A stretch of 64,000 nucleotides of DNA. Origin: Lanius collurio. Taxonomy: Eukaryota; Chordata; Aves; Passeriformes; Laniidae. The notes beneath the pieces are model-generated. The model was not told the origin of the DNA, made no database searches, and saw only the letters and a list, made by a program, of their open reading frames with translations. The position numbers and the translations under genes are program-made. Location of the stretch: contig JACBWW010000015.1 of the NCBI GenBank assembly GCA_020086605.1, forward strand, positions 5,646,943 through 5,710,942. Direction: 5' to 3'. Below, one piece after another: positions 50,644 to 63,575 of the stretch. Numbering within the stretch: the first letter of the stretch is position 1; the number at the start of each line of letters is the position of its first letter.

Positions 50644-50836
50644 GATGCTTTGAGTGTTGCATCAAATGCCTGGGAGGCATTCCCTACGCATCTTTGATTG
50701 CTACCATCCTGCTCTATGCTGGAGTTGCACTCTTCTGTGGCTGTGGACATGAAGCACTTTCAGGAACCGTCAACATTCTGCAAACCTACTTTGAGATGAC
50801 AAGATCTGCAGGAGATGTTATTGATGCCTTTACCAT
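50644..50836 (+). CDS. GPM6A: GPM6A coding exon 2 (neuronal membrane glycoprotein M6-a)
   Basis: This exon encodes the N-terminal part of M6-a, a four-pass proteolipid-family protein of neuronal plasma membranes that promotes neurite and filopodium formation. It is 193 bp: two bases complete a split Gly codon, 63 whole codons follow, and AT begins a split Met codon (entry phase 1, exit phase 2). The translation begins [18 protein letters not shown], the family signature. The cysteine cluster (Cys14, 17, 18, 21, counting a 12-residue leader as in the mammalian isoform) is the palmitoylation region. TM1 spans about residues 25-47 and ends FCGCG; residues 48-77 begin the first extracellular loop. 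Splicing: a T/C-rich tract ends in TTGTAG at 50638-50643, and the donor is GTAAGT at 50837-50842. M6B is excluded because it reads GGVPYASLVATILCF here. Odd: several loop residues ([13 protein letters not shown]) differ from the mammalian sequence I recall. Confidence 0.96.
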
Positions 50837-52251
50837 GTAAGTTCTCTGTTCCTTTTACTTGTTTCCTTTTAAAGCTGCTGAAAAATTACACAATAGTAAT
50901 TTGACTCAAGAAAATGTTTTTTAGTGAAAATCACAGAAAAAATGGTTTGGGTAAGTTTAGCAGATGAGGTTTTGACTGAGCTGATATTTTTACTGTTTAC
51001 AAAGAATTTGTGATACTATTAAATATCCCATGGTTTTAATTAATGTTTTACTAAAAATTAATTCATATAATATTGATGAATCTGTTCCATACATCCTTGC
51101 ATTAAAAAAAAACTAAAAAACCCCCAATGTCCACAAAACTCTAAGTAGATAAAACAGAATTGTGCAACAAGTAACAGTTCGGGGAATAAACACAGGAAAG
51201 AATTAACTAACAAGTTGTGCAGGACCCTGAGATTTGAAATATCAAAATTGTATTGCCTCTGTTTTTTTGAGGATTAATCTGTTTTGTATGCTTTGCTATT
51301 CCTGAAAATCTGTTTCTAGAAGACCTTTCTTTTGCTAAGCATCAATTTCTCTTTGTTAAATTTATTACATTTACAAAAAATAGTTTTCTGTATGCTGAAA
51401 TTAAATGGAATGTTTCTAGTATCTTTAAAATTGTCTCTTTAAAAAAGGATTTTCTTAGATGTCTGAAATTCAAGTTCTTACCTGGCTGCTAATGGTTGTA
51501 ACTAAAGCTGAAACATCCTATCCTTAAAATTGCAATTGTTTTCTTTCATGAATATTTTTGGTAAAAAGGAAGTGATTTGATCATCAGAAAAATAGATCTC
51601 TCATGAGGAATAGTTCCATAATAAACATGTCAGTGCTTAGAAGTGATCAAAAAACAAACCAACTACCAACTAATGGAAAAATTGAAGGGAAAACAGAGAA
51701 CATGTGTATGCCATTGTATAACTGCATCTTTCATCCATATCATTATTACTATATACAGCGTTGGTGCCTGTAAGAATGCAAAAAAAAGGATGATTATAGA
51801 ACAGCAGATACATGGTTAAAAATTGAGTATAGGGGCATTCTTCACTCTAAAAAGGGGATAATTAAAAACTGTTGTACTAGTGGTCTGTAAATTCACAGTA
51901 TTGTGAATAAGACATGCAAGATTAGATTGTCATTCTATTCCAGCACAAGAAATTTGAGGTATGAGAGGAAAGGAGTAGGTAGGCACCAGATTCAGCAGGA
52001 GCAAGTCCTTCAGTTTTTTCATGGCAAAGCTATAAACCTATTTGCATGTTATGGATGCCAGGAATTTTTATGGGTTCAGGGAAAGACTAGATAACCTTGG
52101 AAAACAAATCCACTGATGGTTTCTAATGACACGCAGATTTATCCAGCTCAGGAAGTCTCAAAGGCTAGACAAGTGTTGGAGGCTATCCTGTTGACTTGCC
52201 TGCTCTTGCTCCTTCCTTATATTCATTGTTTGACGTAGGAAAATGAGCAAG

Positions 52252-52267
52252 ATATATATATATATAT
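52252..52267. repeat. (AT)8 microsatellite
   Basis: Eight AT units within GPM6A intron 2. Confidence 0.9.
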
Positions 52268-55200
52268 TTGATCTCACTGGGTACCACTCTTTTCGTGAGA
52301 GCCAGAAATGGAATCTTAAATTTCTTATCTTCTCTTGATTTATGTTATTAACAGCCTTTCTAAAGCTTCTCTGAAAATTTTAGATGTACTCACTGTAGGA
52401 TTAGTAGCCTGAAGGGAGCCTGAACCAAATAAATGTGTCATCACTAAGTCAAATTAAAATTTCTTCTTTGGATCAAGGAATTTATATATCCCTGCATGTT
52501 GGGTGGAAGGGAAGATGTATCTTCTGCTTTGCCTTTTTGGATTGTCGTTTAGAATAATGAGTCTGGCTTGACTTGGTGGCTAAGGTTCATTGTTATCCTG
52601 AATGAAAGATCAGTCATTTTATTAGGCTCTAACTTATTTTATTAGTCCCTAGGAAGCTATTAGTGCAGAACAGCCACAAATCAATGCTTTCTCTTCATAG
52701 CACGTTTTCCAGCTTCTCTCTGTCACATATAAAAGTGAAAGTATCAGTCAGGGAATATAGTTCAAATTCACTGTAAAAGATTAAGGAATTATAAAAGTAG
52801 TTTTATTCAGTTGTAAAAGATATATCTAAACTTATGTCTTAAAGGCAGGAGGAGCAAATATTTTGACTAAAAGCAGATAAGCCATTGCTTTGAACTGAAT
52901 AAACTCTGTGACTTGCAAGGAAATTTGCACATTCATTTTCTACCTATTTAAGTAGATATCACACTGCTTTTAAAAATAATTTTGTAGGGAAAAAAAAATT
53001 GAGATTTTCTCACAAGTATTGGTTAACAGTTGGCAGTATAAAGGCTCTATAGTAATTACATTTTTGAAAGAACAAAAAACAGGAAGAAAATATGTAAGTA
53101 GAAATAAACACTGCAGTGCCTACATTTTTAAAACAATACATATTGAAATGGAAATAAACCTAGGGGTTTTGTTTTTCTGATTAAAAATGAACGTCAAAAA
53201 AATCTAGTAGTGTGCCCTACTCAACTGTACTTTTAAAAGGTTATTTAACAGATTTGGTCTCTTAATGCCGCTAGTGCTGTGAAGCATCTCAGGCTGGCCT
53301 GGAGTTAGTACTTCTGTGATAAATATGCCAGGCAGATGCTGCAGTGAAGTGTATTAGATTGTGTTTAATCATGCTTATTGTTTCTGCCTGTGTTTTTATT
53401 AGCATGCTGTATTTCAAATGTCATTCAGCATAAAAATCAATCCCTATCTGAGAGCTATTTATGTGGGTGGCAAGAGATAAAGGCTGTTTTAACTGTGTCC
53501 ACAAGTGTTTTTTCTGAATGCAATTAACACAACTTGCAAGTCCCCCTGTACCTTTTATCTTTGTAAATGCAGCAACTGGCTGTGATTTAGAGGAAGCAGC
53601 AGACCCCTGTAGAGAAAGAAGGGCATAATGAGGGCATAAACAAAATCTGAAACATTCTCTAAATGTCTAAAATAACAGCCAAAGTACCTAGATCTAAAAA
53701 TACCATTCAGAAACACCCCTATAAATGTCCCTGAGGGCATCAGCTGCCCTGACTGTCCCTGCCTGGCCTCTCTTAGGGTCTCCCCTCAGCCTTCCCATGG
53801 TCCAGGACCCCACTTCAGTGGAGCCTGAGGGATTCAGTCCCTCACCACAGACTCTCCTGGCTATGGGGTTGGGGCTGCTCTGGCTGTCCTGTGGGGAGTC
53901 CACATCTCACATGAAGCCTTGACACTTGGGGAGAGATTAATTAACTAAGAGCCTGCAGTAGGCAGCAAAGTTCCCTTGGAGCATTCAGCCCTTGGGGATT
54001 CAGCCCAGAGCAACAGCCCCATGGATCAAAATAGGTGATCTGAGTCCTGGTCCTGCAGATTGGTCCCTCATTCTTGGACTGTTGTCTGAATTCAAATAGT
54101 ATATACCAGCTGCAGTTCGTATCCCTCTTGGAAATACTGATAAGTAGTAAATATTTGTAATTTAAGAAAATTATAAACAAGTTTTGTAGCTGTCATTTAA
54201 ATTATATAAATGCCACTCAGTTACATAAATATTCTCAAATTTATGATTTTCTTTCCAAGCTAAAATATAGAATAATCGTGGTCAATAACTGGTCAAAACA
54301 TGGTCTAAGTTGTGGAGGCAACCTAGAGAGATGATGAATCGGGGAGAGAGAGTGCTTTTTTGCTTGCTTGTTTTGAGGGGGAAAATATGACCCGAAATTC
54401 AGTCAGTAAGATGCTAAACTCAAACATTTTTAAAAAAGCAACTATTTCTTTTAAAGAATTTTGTCTCAAAGCACTGGATTGTAGCCTGACTTTATTTCTT
54501 AAGGGGAGACAGGTAAAACAGATACTCTAAATATTTGAAAGAGAAAATAAATCAAATGTATTCAAATTCATGGGAACACATGCTATACGGTCAGGTAGTC
54601 TGTATGGAGAGACATATCTTCAAAAATCACACAGTTGAGTGGTAGACTCTTCTCTCTTTTGACAGTAACTTTTAAATTCATGAACTTTATATAAATTGGA
54701 TGACTATAAAAACACTTGGAATTATCAGTGTGTCACCTTTTCATTGGGACCAACTTCTAATTATATTGCTTTCTGAATGACTTTTGGGAAGCTTCATTCC
54801 CTATAGTTCTGGATGTTTTAACTATCAACATTATCACTGTTCTAACGGTAGCTGTTTCCTTCCACCCACTCCCCCACTAAGTGAAGGAATGCCTGTTTGG
54901 AATTTTGCAGAAGTCATAAGTTTTTGTTTGGGATGTGGATTCTTTCACTGGCTGTAGAGTAGTTATTTTACTTCTTTGTGATCTGAAGGAAGCCTAAGAA
55001 AATAAATATTATGCTCTAAATTATCCTGAATACTGCTTTTATGATGTTTAACTGCAAGAGGTGGATGGTTTATGTTGCCAACTTTATTAGTTTAACAGCT
55101 CTGTAGGCTTCACTAAAACTGAGCAATCTGCTTGAGGTGGATGTGGTATTCAGTCATTCTCCTAATAACTTAATAAAATGCAATGAACGCTCTATCTGTA

Positions 55201-55970
55201 AAGGGCCAGGTATAACCAGATTTGCTTATGTAATCACTGATTTTGAGAAGATTACAAAGTTAGCAGAAGCAGATATATGATTATCAACATATATCACATA
55301 AGATGGATTTTTGTATTTTTCTGGTGTTTGGAACAGATTCCAAAAGATTTTAGAAAATCAGCGGCACAAGGTATGTTTTGTGTATTTCCCAACAGCATCC
55401 TTTTCCAGTTCTTTCTCTTTAGTATGCAAGGCCAGTTAGTGCCATCTGTCACATGTTTGTGATATATAGGCCATGGAACAAGGGAATCAGGCTCCTAGAG
55501 TGGAAAATGAAGAAACCTCCCTGATAGTAACATTAAGCCTATTTTCCTACTACAGTCAAAGCTAATTCAGGTAGTTGTAAATTTACTTCCTTGAAAGGTG
55601 TGAATCCAAATAGTAAACTAAATTAAGTTGTGATCTGTAAATCTGTTGTCACTGTGTTCTCTACAGGAAGTTCCATAGACACTCTACTGGTGCCACCTTC
55701 CTAGGGCTAAAAATCCCCTTCCTTTCCGAATGTGAAACTTGTGTTTCAGGGACTGCTGTGGCCAAGTTTGATACTTGCTGATGACTTTTCTGTTACTTTT
55801 CTTATCACGATGATATTGTTTAGTATGTAAAACTGTCTTATGTATGTACAACTGTTTTCTTTTGAGTAAAACAAAAAAAAAATGGTGTAGAATCTTTTCT
55901 ATCTCCCCTCTTAATGATCAAAACCAATGTTTTGAGAGGTAGATAAATGGAAGTTATTCTGATTCGCTTT

Positions 55971-55988
55971 TTGTTGTTGTTGTTGTTG
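55971..55988. repeat. (TTG)6 microsatellite
   Basis: Six perfect TTG units within GPM6A intron 2; likely length-polymorphic. Confidence 0.9.
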
Positions 55989-56026
55989 ACTTTGCTGCTA
56001 TCACAAGTTAAATGTTGGTAGCACTA

Positions 56027-56052
56027 AAATATTGCTAATAACAGCAATATTT
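56027..56052. repeat. Perfect 10-bp stem hairpin
   Basis: AAATATTGCT and AGCAATATTT are exact reverse complements separated by 6 nt. It lies about 40 bp after the TTG repeat. The stem is short for a microRNA precursor. Confidence 0.7.
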
Positions 56053-59000
56053 CTGCACTTATATTAGTGGAATACTGTAAAAGTTATTACAGTGTGATCA
56101 GTACTAAAGGACAGCTAATATGAAATGTGATATTTACAAACATTTGCATTAGACTGTGTGATGATTCTGTTTAAGGCATCTAAATAATACACAGGAGTAG
56201 TAATGTGGTTTTCCCTATACGTTTGATCTCTTACAAAAGCTTGGCATTCTTTAAATTTAAACATACATTATTTTTTAAGTGCTATTTGTATTATGGAAAG
56301 CAAAACATATCAGGGTCTGTACCAAAGCAAACAATTGCTAACTTATGCAGGGCTATGTGTGGAAAACATAGCATTTTTGGAAACTGCAGCTGGCTATGTG
56401 TAGGAGAATGAAATTATCTCTGCAAGGAATATCCAACCTTGACCCATGTGTCTTCTTTGGGTATTTTAATTTGACAGGAACCATCAGAGAGAGCACAATG
56501 TCATTGAAGATGCAGTTTACTTAAGGAGAACAGTTTCTATTTCATTGGAATAATTGAGTCGTATATAAATAGCAACACTGGCAAATACAGCATATTAAAT
56601 ATTAGATGCAGAACATAGGATTTTAGATCTCTACACTTGGCAGACACATCAAATCTGGCAAAATATATCAGCACCTGAGAACAGGAGCTTTACAAGATTA
56701 TACAGTGCTGTAAAGTCACATTTACCACCTACTCAGCTATATTATGCAGTCCAGTCTTCTATATTCTGTTAAATACCAGTGAGAACCTGTGTAAGTAAAA
56801 TTTAGGATTTGTGAATTACCTGCAAAAACATAGTCCTCATTTAATGAAATTAAATAAGGAAATTCATAGCATCACATGAGCATACCAGTGGAATAATCTG
56901 GAAAATTCATAGCAGTGCATGCGAACATCAGCAGAGTGATCTTACATAAAGAATTTATTGGTCGTCTTCTGTGGGAACACAATCTCCTACTTTTAGGCAG
57001 ACATCTGTATTATTTAGTACTGTGTTAAGCAGCTCTCCTTCCTGGTTGACTGGAATCTTAGATTAGCTATAATCACTGCATGTCTTGTGCTTTTCCCTTT
57101 CTCAATAGGGGGTTCATCTCCATAGGAAATATCTTTTTCTTTTTTAAATGCTTTTATTTCCTTTAGTCTTTGTTCACTTTATAAACAGATAAAATGGAAT
57201 GCTTATATTTCTATGTACTGTCCGTATTGCTAAATATACTTTATATGCCATCTAAAACTAATTCTCTGTTCCACAGAATGTCTGAAAAGGATAAAATTCA
57301 CAATTATGACCCTGATCTGGACATACAGTAACAAGTTGTCAGTCTTACACTGTCAGTATGTATTTTGTATGTCTCCAAGTTGTACTAATGAAACACTCAC
57401 AAATCCTGTGATGTGCTTTTGCCACATCTTTTTACACTTTATTGCTACAGAAGGTTGCCTGGGAATTCAGTATCCATAGTGTACAGCAACCATCATGGAA
57501 TTCCACCAGAAGTCAAGAGGTCAGCCCAGTACTCTGCACTAGTTCCAGTGGGTCTTTTGCCTTCTTCAGGCAAAGAAGGCTCCTGATCTCTTCTGCAGCA
57601 TCTCTAAAAATGTTTCTAAGGAACTAGTTTTAGACAGAACAATAGTAGGTTATAAAAAAACCCCAGACAGAAAATGTTGAGGAGAAGCCTTGTCCATCAG
57701 TCATAGCAAAAATTCAGTATTTTGGACTCAAAGATTTCATGATTACTAAAGTTCTTATGCTGGATCCTTTCCTGTTCCAAAAAGTCACAAGATTCATAGA
57801 GCAGAGGGGCAGTTTGTTCTGCTTTTGCTCTTCTTCCATAAAGCTTGAGGATTCTGTACAGCTTTGAGGTGTGCCACGAGAAATCTCCGCTCAACTGTTC
57901 CTTTCCTGGGAAGAAAGCAACAAGCTTACAAACTGTTAGAGGATGATGATCTAGGGTTCTACTCTGCATGGCTGTAGAGAGTGGTACATCACAAATTAAA
58001 ACCAATGGGTGCTTATGTCACATCAGTTATGTTTCAGAGCGGAACAAGAAAATCTGGCCCTGCAGAATGTGAATGTAACTTGCATATTGTAGTACAATGA
58101 TCTCTTCCTTATATAATTCTAACAATCTGGCTTTAGTTTTGAGCAAATGTTCTGTGTGATTACACACAAAATTTCTTCCAGAAATACATAATCAGAAGTC
58201 TCTGTTTTCTTTCTATTTTATTTTTTTCTACTGCAATAAAAATTACTTCTTGGTCTTTTTTGGCCTTATCCTTTCTTTGTTGTTAATCATTTCTCTTCTT
58301 ATAATTTCGTGTTAAACTTTAGTTGAGCATTCTATGCATCAGTTTTATTTTCTTCCCACCTGAAATTTAGAAGTTAGACTCCTTATTAATTTAATCTAGA
58401 AAAAATTCCTTATGGACTTACACTGAGATTTTCTTAGTACTTATATTTTTCCCTTCACAGTGAGAATATTTCAGTTTCTTTTACATCATTTGGGCTGTTA
58501 CTTGGAGTTTTTTGTCTTAATTTGCAGGTAGTACTTGACTATTAATAAATTATTTTTTCTCCCTATTTCTTTTCCTTCTGAAGTTTGTCTTTGCTTGTCT
58601 CCTTTTCCTAACAATTCCTCTCTCTTTCATGGTACCAGCTGTCTTCTTTTCTCAACCTAAGTGAATAGTAAAATGAATTGACACTAAGAAATTGTTCCCA
58701 GCTAGTTTGCAGGAGAGCCTAAACACATATTTTTAAAAGTTCCATGGGGCTTGGTTTCTGCATGGCCTAAACTGATATTTTTGCTTGCAAACATCCTCTT
58801 ATATCTTGTCTGTCTTCTAAAAACACTTTTGCAAAAGTATTTCTGCAAGCTTGAGAAAGCTTGAGGGGAGAGGCTGCTATCTCAGTGTCTTAACACCCTC
58901 TTAGGATCAGTCCCTTAGGGGGCAAGAGGATCATTGCTGGTTTACAGAGTAACAGAGATTAATGTGTATTCTAGATATAAACATCAACTATTCAAAGTTC

Positions 59001-62000
59001 CCTGTAATTGAAAGAGAAAAAAATTAAAAGAACCAAACAATCCCGCTCCACAAAACAGAACTAGCTATTCTACCTCAATGGTAACATTTGCATGTATTTC
59101 TCATCCTTCTAAATTGTCTATGCCAACTGAAAAAAAGAAAAAAGAAAAAAAAAGGGCAGTTTTTAATTAGGTATTGTACTATGGTAATCTTATTAGCATT
59201 TCATTAGTTTGATTACTTCAGTTATTTTTCTTGTTATGTTCGGGGGTTTTTTAGCCTGGAAATAGATGTAATTGCTTGAAACTACTCACATTCAGAGAGC
59301 ATAGGTACAATTTACTGGAAATGATGTTCTATTTAATATCAGCAATATCTTAATACTATTGTATGTATTGGAGAAGTTATACTATAAATTCAGGAGTAGA
59401 AATGTGAGATAGAATAATAAAGTCAGGAAAACTAGTCCCACAGTAATATCTAGTACTCTGGTGTACAGGCCAATGAAAACCTTTGGAATATTACTCTTTT
59501 ATGATTTGTTCAGTCTTAAGTGCACATATGATTTATTTGAATATAATGGTTTTTTGGGCATCATGAGAATCATGTGTCATTAACTAGTGTGATCTTTAGC
59601 TGTTAATTACAACTAAATGTCTGTACTGCATTCCTATATTAACCAAATTAGGAAAAATATATCCCTAACAAGGTTGTAGATTGTTCCAAAACACTATTAA
59701 CACACTTTTCAGAAAAATCTGCTACACATAGACAAGATCCTTCAACAAATTATCTTCTTGCTTGCTGATTTATTTTAATTTTTATACTTAAATTTGCCAA
59801 AATACAACGAAAATACACAGTAGGAAACCTGCAACATTGATCTGAGTCACTGAGAATGTTTTCACTCACCTCTGACTTGTCTCTGCTGGGAGAGTCTACT
59901 CAATACTCAGTTTCAACCTGTTCATTGAGAAGTTTGCATCGGTGGCTTCCATTAATACTTTCTGCCAGAAGAAGAAAGTGTTTTCTCTAGAGACATTTTA
60001 AATATTCTTTTTATTGGATGGAATCCAGATTCAGACTAATGAATTAGGGAGTCTGGTTAGTATGGAATAATTGATGACCCAGCAGCAGAGAAAAAAACTA
60101 AAAATTGAAAGATCAGCTTGATTTAAATCATAAATTAAAAACAGTAATATTTTTTTAACATTTCTGAACATAGCATTGTGAGGAATGGCAGAACCTGAAT
60201 CTTTGCAGCATCTACCAGGTTAAGATAGTATGCAAAATATGGTTTAGATTATTCTATATATTTTTTTAAAGCTTTTACTAACTTCAAGATGATTTTCACA
60301 ATTATTTTATGTTTAGATAACCATTCAGTTTATTCTACTTAGCAGCCTAGGTAACATGTGAAGATTGCAAGATGAACATGATTTTTTAAAAATTGTTTAT
60401 CTTCATAATCTTCATGATCTGTCTTTTAGTAGAAACATTACATGACCTTAATTATGTCCTTATATAATACTAATGGACTACTGAATTTAGTGACCAGGTA
60501 TTCACTATTTCTTTTTGTTCATCTTATTTAGAGTAGCTTTAGCCCTCACCTAATACATATTTTTCCAATCCTGTCAGAAGCATAAAATTAATCTTTATCA
60601 TTTTGTGTCCTTTCTTTGCTCATTGCTCTTTCCTTCCATTACAGTTTACATAAGTGTAAGCCTTTACTGTTCTTTTTCTTTGTCCTTACCCATCTTGCCC
60701 ACTGGCTCACATTCATCACCCCTTCTGCCATTCCCTTCTACCTCCCTGGTTGCTCTCATGCTCTCACTGCAGCACTTGAGAATTTGCTGATGCACAGATG
60801 GCAATTAATCTCCCTGAGTTCATCCACAAAGAATCATGTTTTATTTTAAAGAAAGGCAATATCCATTTTATAAGGTCTATGTTTTATCTATTATAACTTA
60901 ATGAGAAAATAAAAGTTTATGTGAACTGTATTAGATGGTGCAAAATAACTTAATAGCAATGCTATCTTCAAAATTATGTATATTAAAAATTACTGTTGTA
61001 ATACATTTTCTTTAAATACAGCAGACACTAAATGTAACTATAGTGCAATACAATTCTATCTGGCTTTTAAAGAGGTGGTTGAGTGATTGTCTCAATTTTT
61101 TTTTAATCCATTTACTCTTTGCTTCATAGGAGATCCTTTTCCCTTGGAATAAGTCTGGCTATTTCATCCCCTGTAGTCTGACAAGTAGAGATTTTATGAC
61201 CTCTCTGTAACAAGTGGAGGAGGAAGGAATTGATTTCTATATTTGGCTAGTGTTTGGCTAGATATATTGTCTTCCTTTTGTGAAAGGAAGGCTTAAGTTA
61301 AAGTTATTCCTGTAGATGCACATAAGGCTAAGCAAAAATCAGAGATCTCTTAGTACACCTTTTGACACAAGCAGCTCAGTGGGAGACTCGGCACAGATGG
61401 TTTAAAGGGCTGTTGTAAGGACTGAAATAGTCTCTGGACTTCTCAAAAGTCCCAATCTCTTTAGGGCAACGATGGCTTGTAACTGAGCACACCGGGGCCC
61501 GAGAGGAGCTGCTGCTGGCAGAATTCCCAGACTTCAACCACTGGTGAAGGTCACAGTTGTTTCAAGTCTTTAATACAGGAATTGGAAGAGTTTTTATGGA
61601 ATAGTCACAAAGTTGCTGTCTAGTTGTTTTTGTAACCTTTTTTAATTATTAATGACAAGATAGTCTTAAAACATGATTTTGATGTTAAAAAAAAATGTTA
61701 TAATGGCCAAATTACTATAAAATCAGTAAAATGGTATTTTTGCAATGTAATCAGAATATATTAAAATAAATTTAATCTGCATCATCTCAAACTGTCTACA
61801 GTGTTAAATTTATTTCACCCTTTTGAGTTGTTTACATATCTATTCCATACAGCAATCAACTTGCTCCAGTTTTCACTTGAGTATGAAACAAAAAGCAACA
61901 CTAAAAAACAAGGCTGGAAATACTTTGGAGTAGAATGTTAGAGGAAAAACATAACCTGTCTCCTTTCCAGAAGCATTCATTTATAGTACTTCTCCCATCT

Positions 62001-63069
62001 CCAGTTTGGTCAGAAGTTTAACTGCATTCTCATTGCATTTTTTTAGTGTAGACTTGAACCTGACTTTGAATATTTTGAAAACCATTCAAGCTCAAAGATA
62101 TTTTAATGGGGTTTTGCATTTTTTATTGTATTGTACATGTAAAATGTGTATTGTGAGTTGTCTTTTGGGTGAAGATAAAAATTGTGCTCCTAAGAAATTG
62201 TTATCATTAAATATTTCCTTTCATAATAATAAAAATATTAATCATTGTCTTGAGAAAACATCCATTGTGGGTAATGAAGTGTCAAAATTCATTTGACAGA
62301 TCCTAATTGTTCTCAGCCTTATTTTTTGTCTTACATTGTTATGAGGTGTTGCTATCTTGACCTGGAGAATAAATTGGAACTTAGTAGTATCCTAAATCTG
62401 CACATTACCATTCTGTAAAGAGTTACACAGCTCCTGCCCTGCCACATCAGTAAACTGAAAATTTACTGTGGCTAGTGTTTTGGAGAACTTCAAGTAGAAA
62501 ACTTTGTAATCTGCTGATCTAAGGCTATGGTCAGTAGGAATGTTTCCAAGTTTAGACAACAGAGCAGAGAGGTGCTATTGAAAGTCTTTTCACTAACTCT
62601 GGTCGTGAGAGAGCATTTAGGAGGCAGATCCTTGAGCCAGTGTTGAACTCCTAGTCAGTGGTGGGCAGAACAACCACCCAACCCAGGTAATCTTCTCTGT
62701 AGTGAACTGAGCCTTCTAGGGCCCTGCATGTCACACTGCAAGCCATCCCTCCATTGCTTCAGCTGTGTCTGGGAAATGATGTTTTAAAGCGGCATTAAAG
62801 AAGAATTCCAGATGATCTGACCTCATTACTTCTGGAATAATATGTTTCTTATTTGAAGTAAGGAATCTCTCTTGATCATTTTATTATTCTGTGTTGGACA
62901 CTTTGTCCACTGGAGAATAAGTGGGAGAATAACAATGATAAGATAGTGCAGACTGACATTGCAGCTTGAGAACTACTTTGCATGTGCAGTAAGATTTATT
63001 GAAGAATGTATCTTCTATAACCTAAGTACTGGGTACAATGTGTGACTCAGGTGATGTGTGAGATTTCCG

Positions 63070-63099
63070 TTTCCTTTTCCTTTCCTTTTTTTCTCTTCC
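63070..63099 (+). repeat. 30-nt pure pyrimidine tract
   Basis: An uninterrupted run of C and T with repeated TTCC and TTTTCC units lies about 320 bp before GPM6A exon 3. Such tracts can bind PTB-family splicing regulators; here that is inference. Confidence 0.7.
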
Positions 63100-63418
63100 A
63101 TTTCACTTAGAGGAAAAAACAAACTGAAAAATATCTGACTTTTAAATAGATGTGAGAATTTTTGCTATCTTACCTAAACAGATTTGTTTTACATTTAACC
63201 AGATTAAATGACCCAGTGTTTCTTACATCAATGCTATTTTATTTCAAAGTTCATTCCTGTCCTCAGCATCAGCTGTCATTATGGCACATCAACACTTAAA
63301 CTAACTCCAGTGTAGAAAGTTTGAGACTTAGTGGGTCTTAGTGGGATTATCTCACCCTGAAATTTCAGTCAGCTTTAAATATTTATGAAGATAATTAATT
63401 TTTGCTGTTCTTATGCAG

Positions 63419-63575
63419 GATTGACATCTTCAAGTATGTGATATATGGTGTAGCAGCTGCATTCTTTGTATATGGCATTCTGCTGATGGTGGAGGGATTC
63501 TTTACAACCGGTGCCATCAAGGATCTCTATGGAGATTTCAAAATCACCACTTGTGGCAGATGTGTGAGTGCCTGG
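63419..63575 (+). CDS. GPM6A: GPM6A coding exon 3 (neuronal membrane glycoprotein M6-a)
   Basis: This exon continues the M6-a reading frame. Its first base completes the Met codon begun by AT at the end of exon 2, and 52 codons follow, ending with Trp at phase 0. The product starts IDIFKYVIYGVAAAFFVYG and runs through TM2 (about residues 83-105) into the cytoplasmic loop GAIKDLYGDFKITTCGRCV. The acceptor is a T-rich tract ending TTATGCAG at 63411-63418; the donor is GTAAGT at 63576-63581. The 157-bp length equals the DM20-type exon 3 of PLP1 (262 bp minus the 105-bp PLP-specific part, from general knowledge). The exon therefore lacks the PLP-specific insert, as expected for M6 proteins. The next exon, starting around TM3, is outside the window. 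Confidence 0.96.

Larger units (their letters stand above)
50837..63418 (+). other. GPM6A: GPM6A intron 2
   Basis: This 12,582-bp GT-AG intron joins the two recognised exons with matching phases (AT before it, G after it). It is AT-rich and mostly unique sequence. I saw no CR1 or LTR copy in it. It holds an (AT)8 tract at 52252, a GC-richer block at 53730-54060, a TTG6 microsatellite at 55971, a 10-bp-stem hairpin at 56027, a 102-codon minus-strand open frame at 57697-58005 of unknown meaning, and a 30-nt pyrimidine tract at 63070 about 320 bp before exon 3. No other exon was recognised. Confidence 0.9.

Noticed and set aside
50644..50836. Assignment of exon 2 to GPM6B or PLP1
   Set aside because: The TM1 and loop sequence ([25 protein letters not shown]) fits M6-a; M6-b and PLP1 differ at several of these positions.
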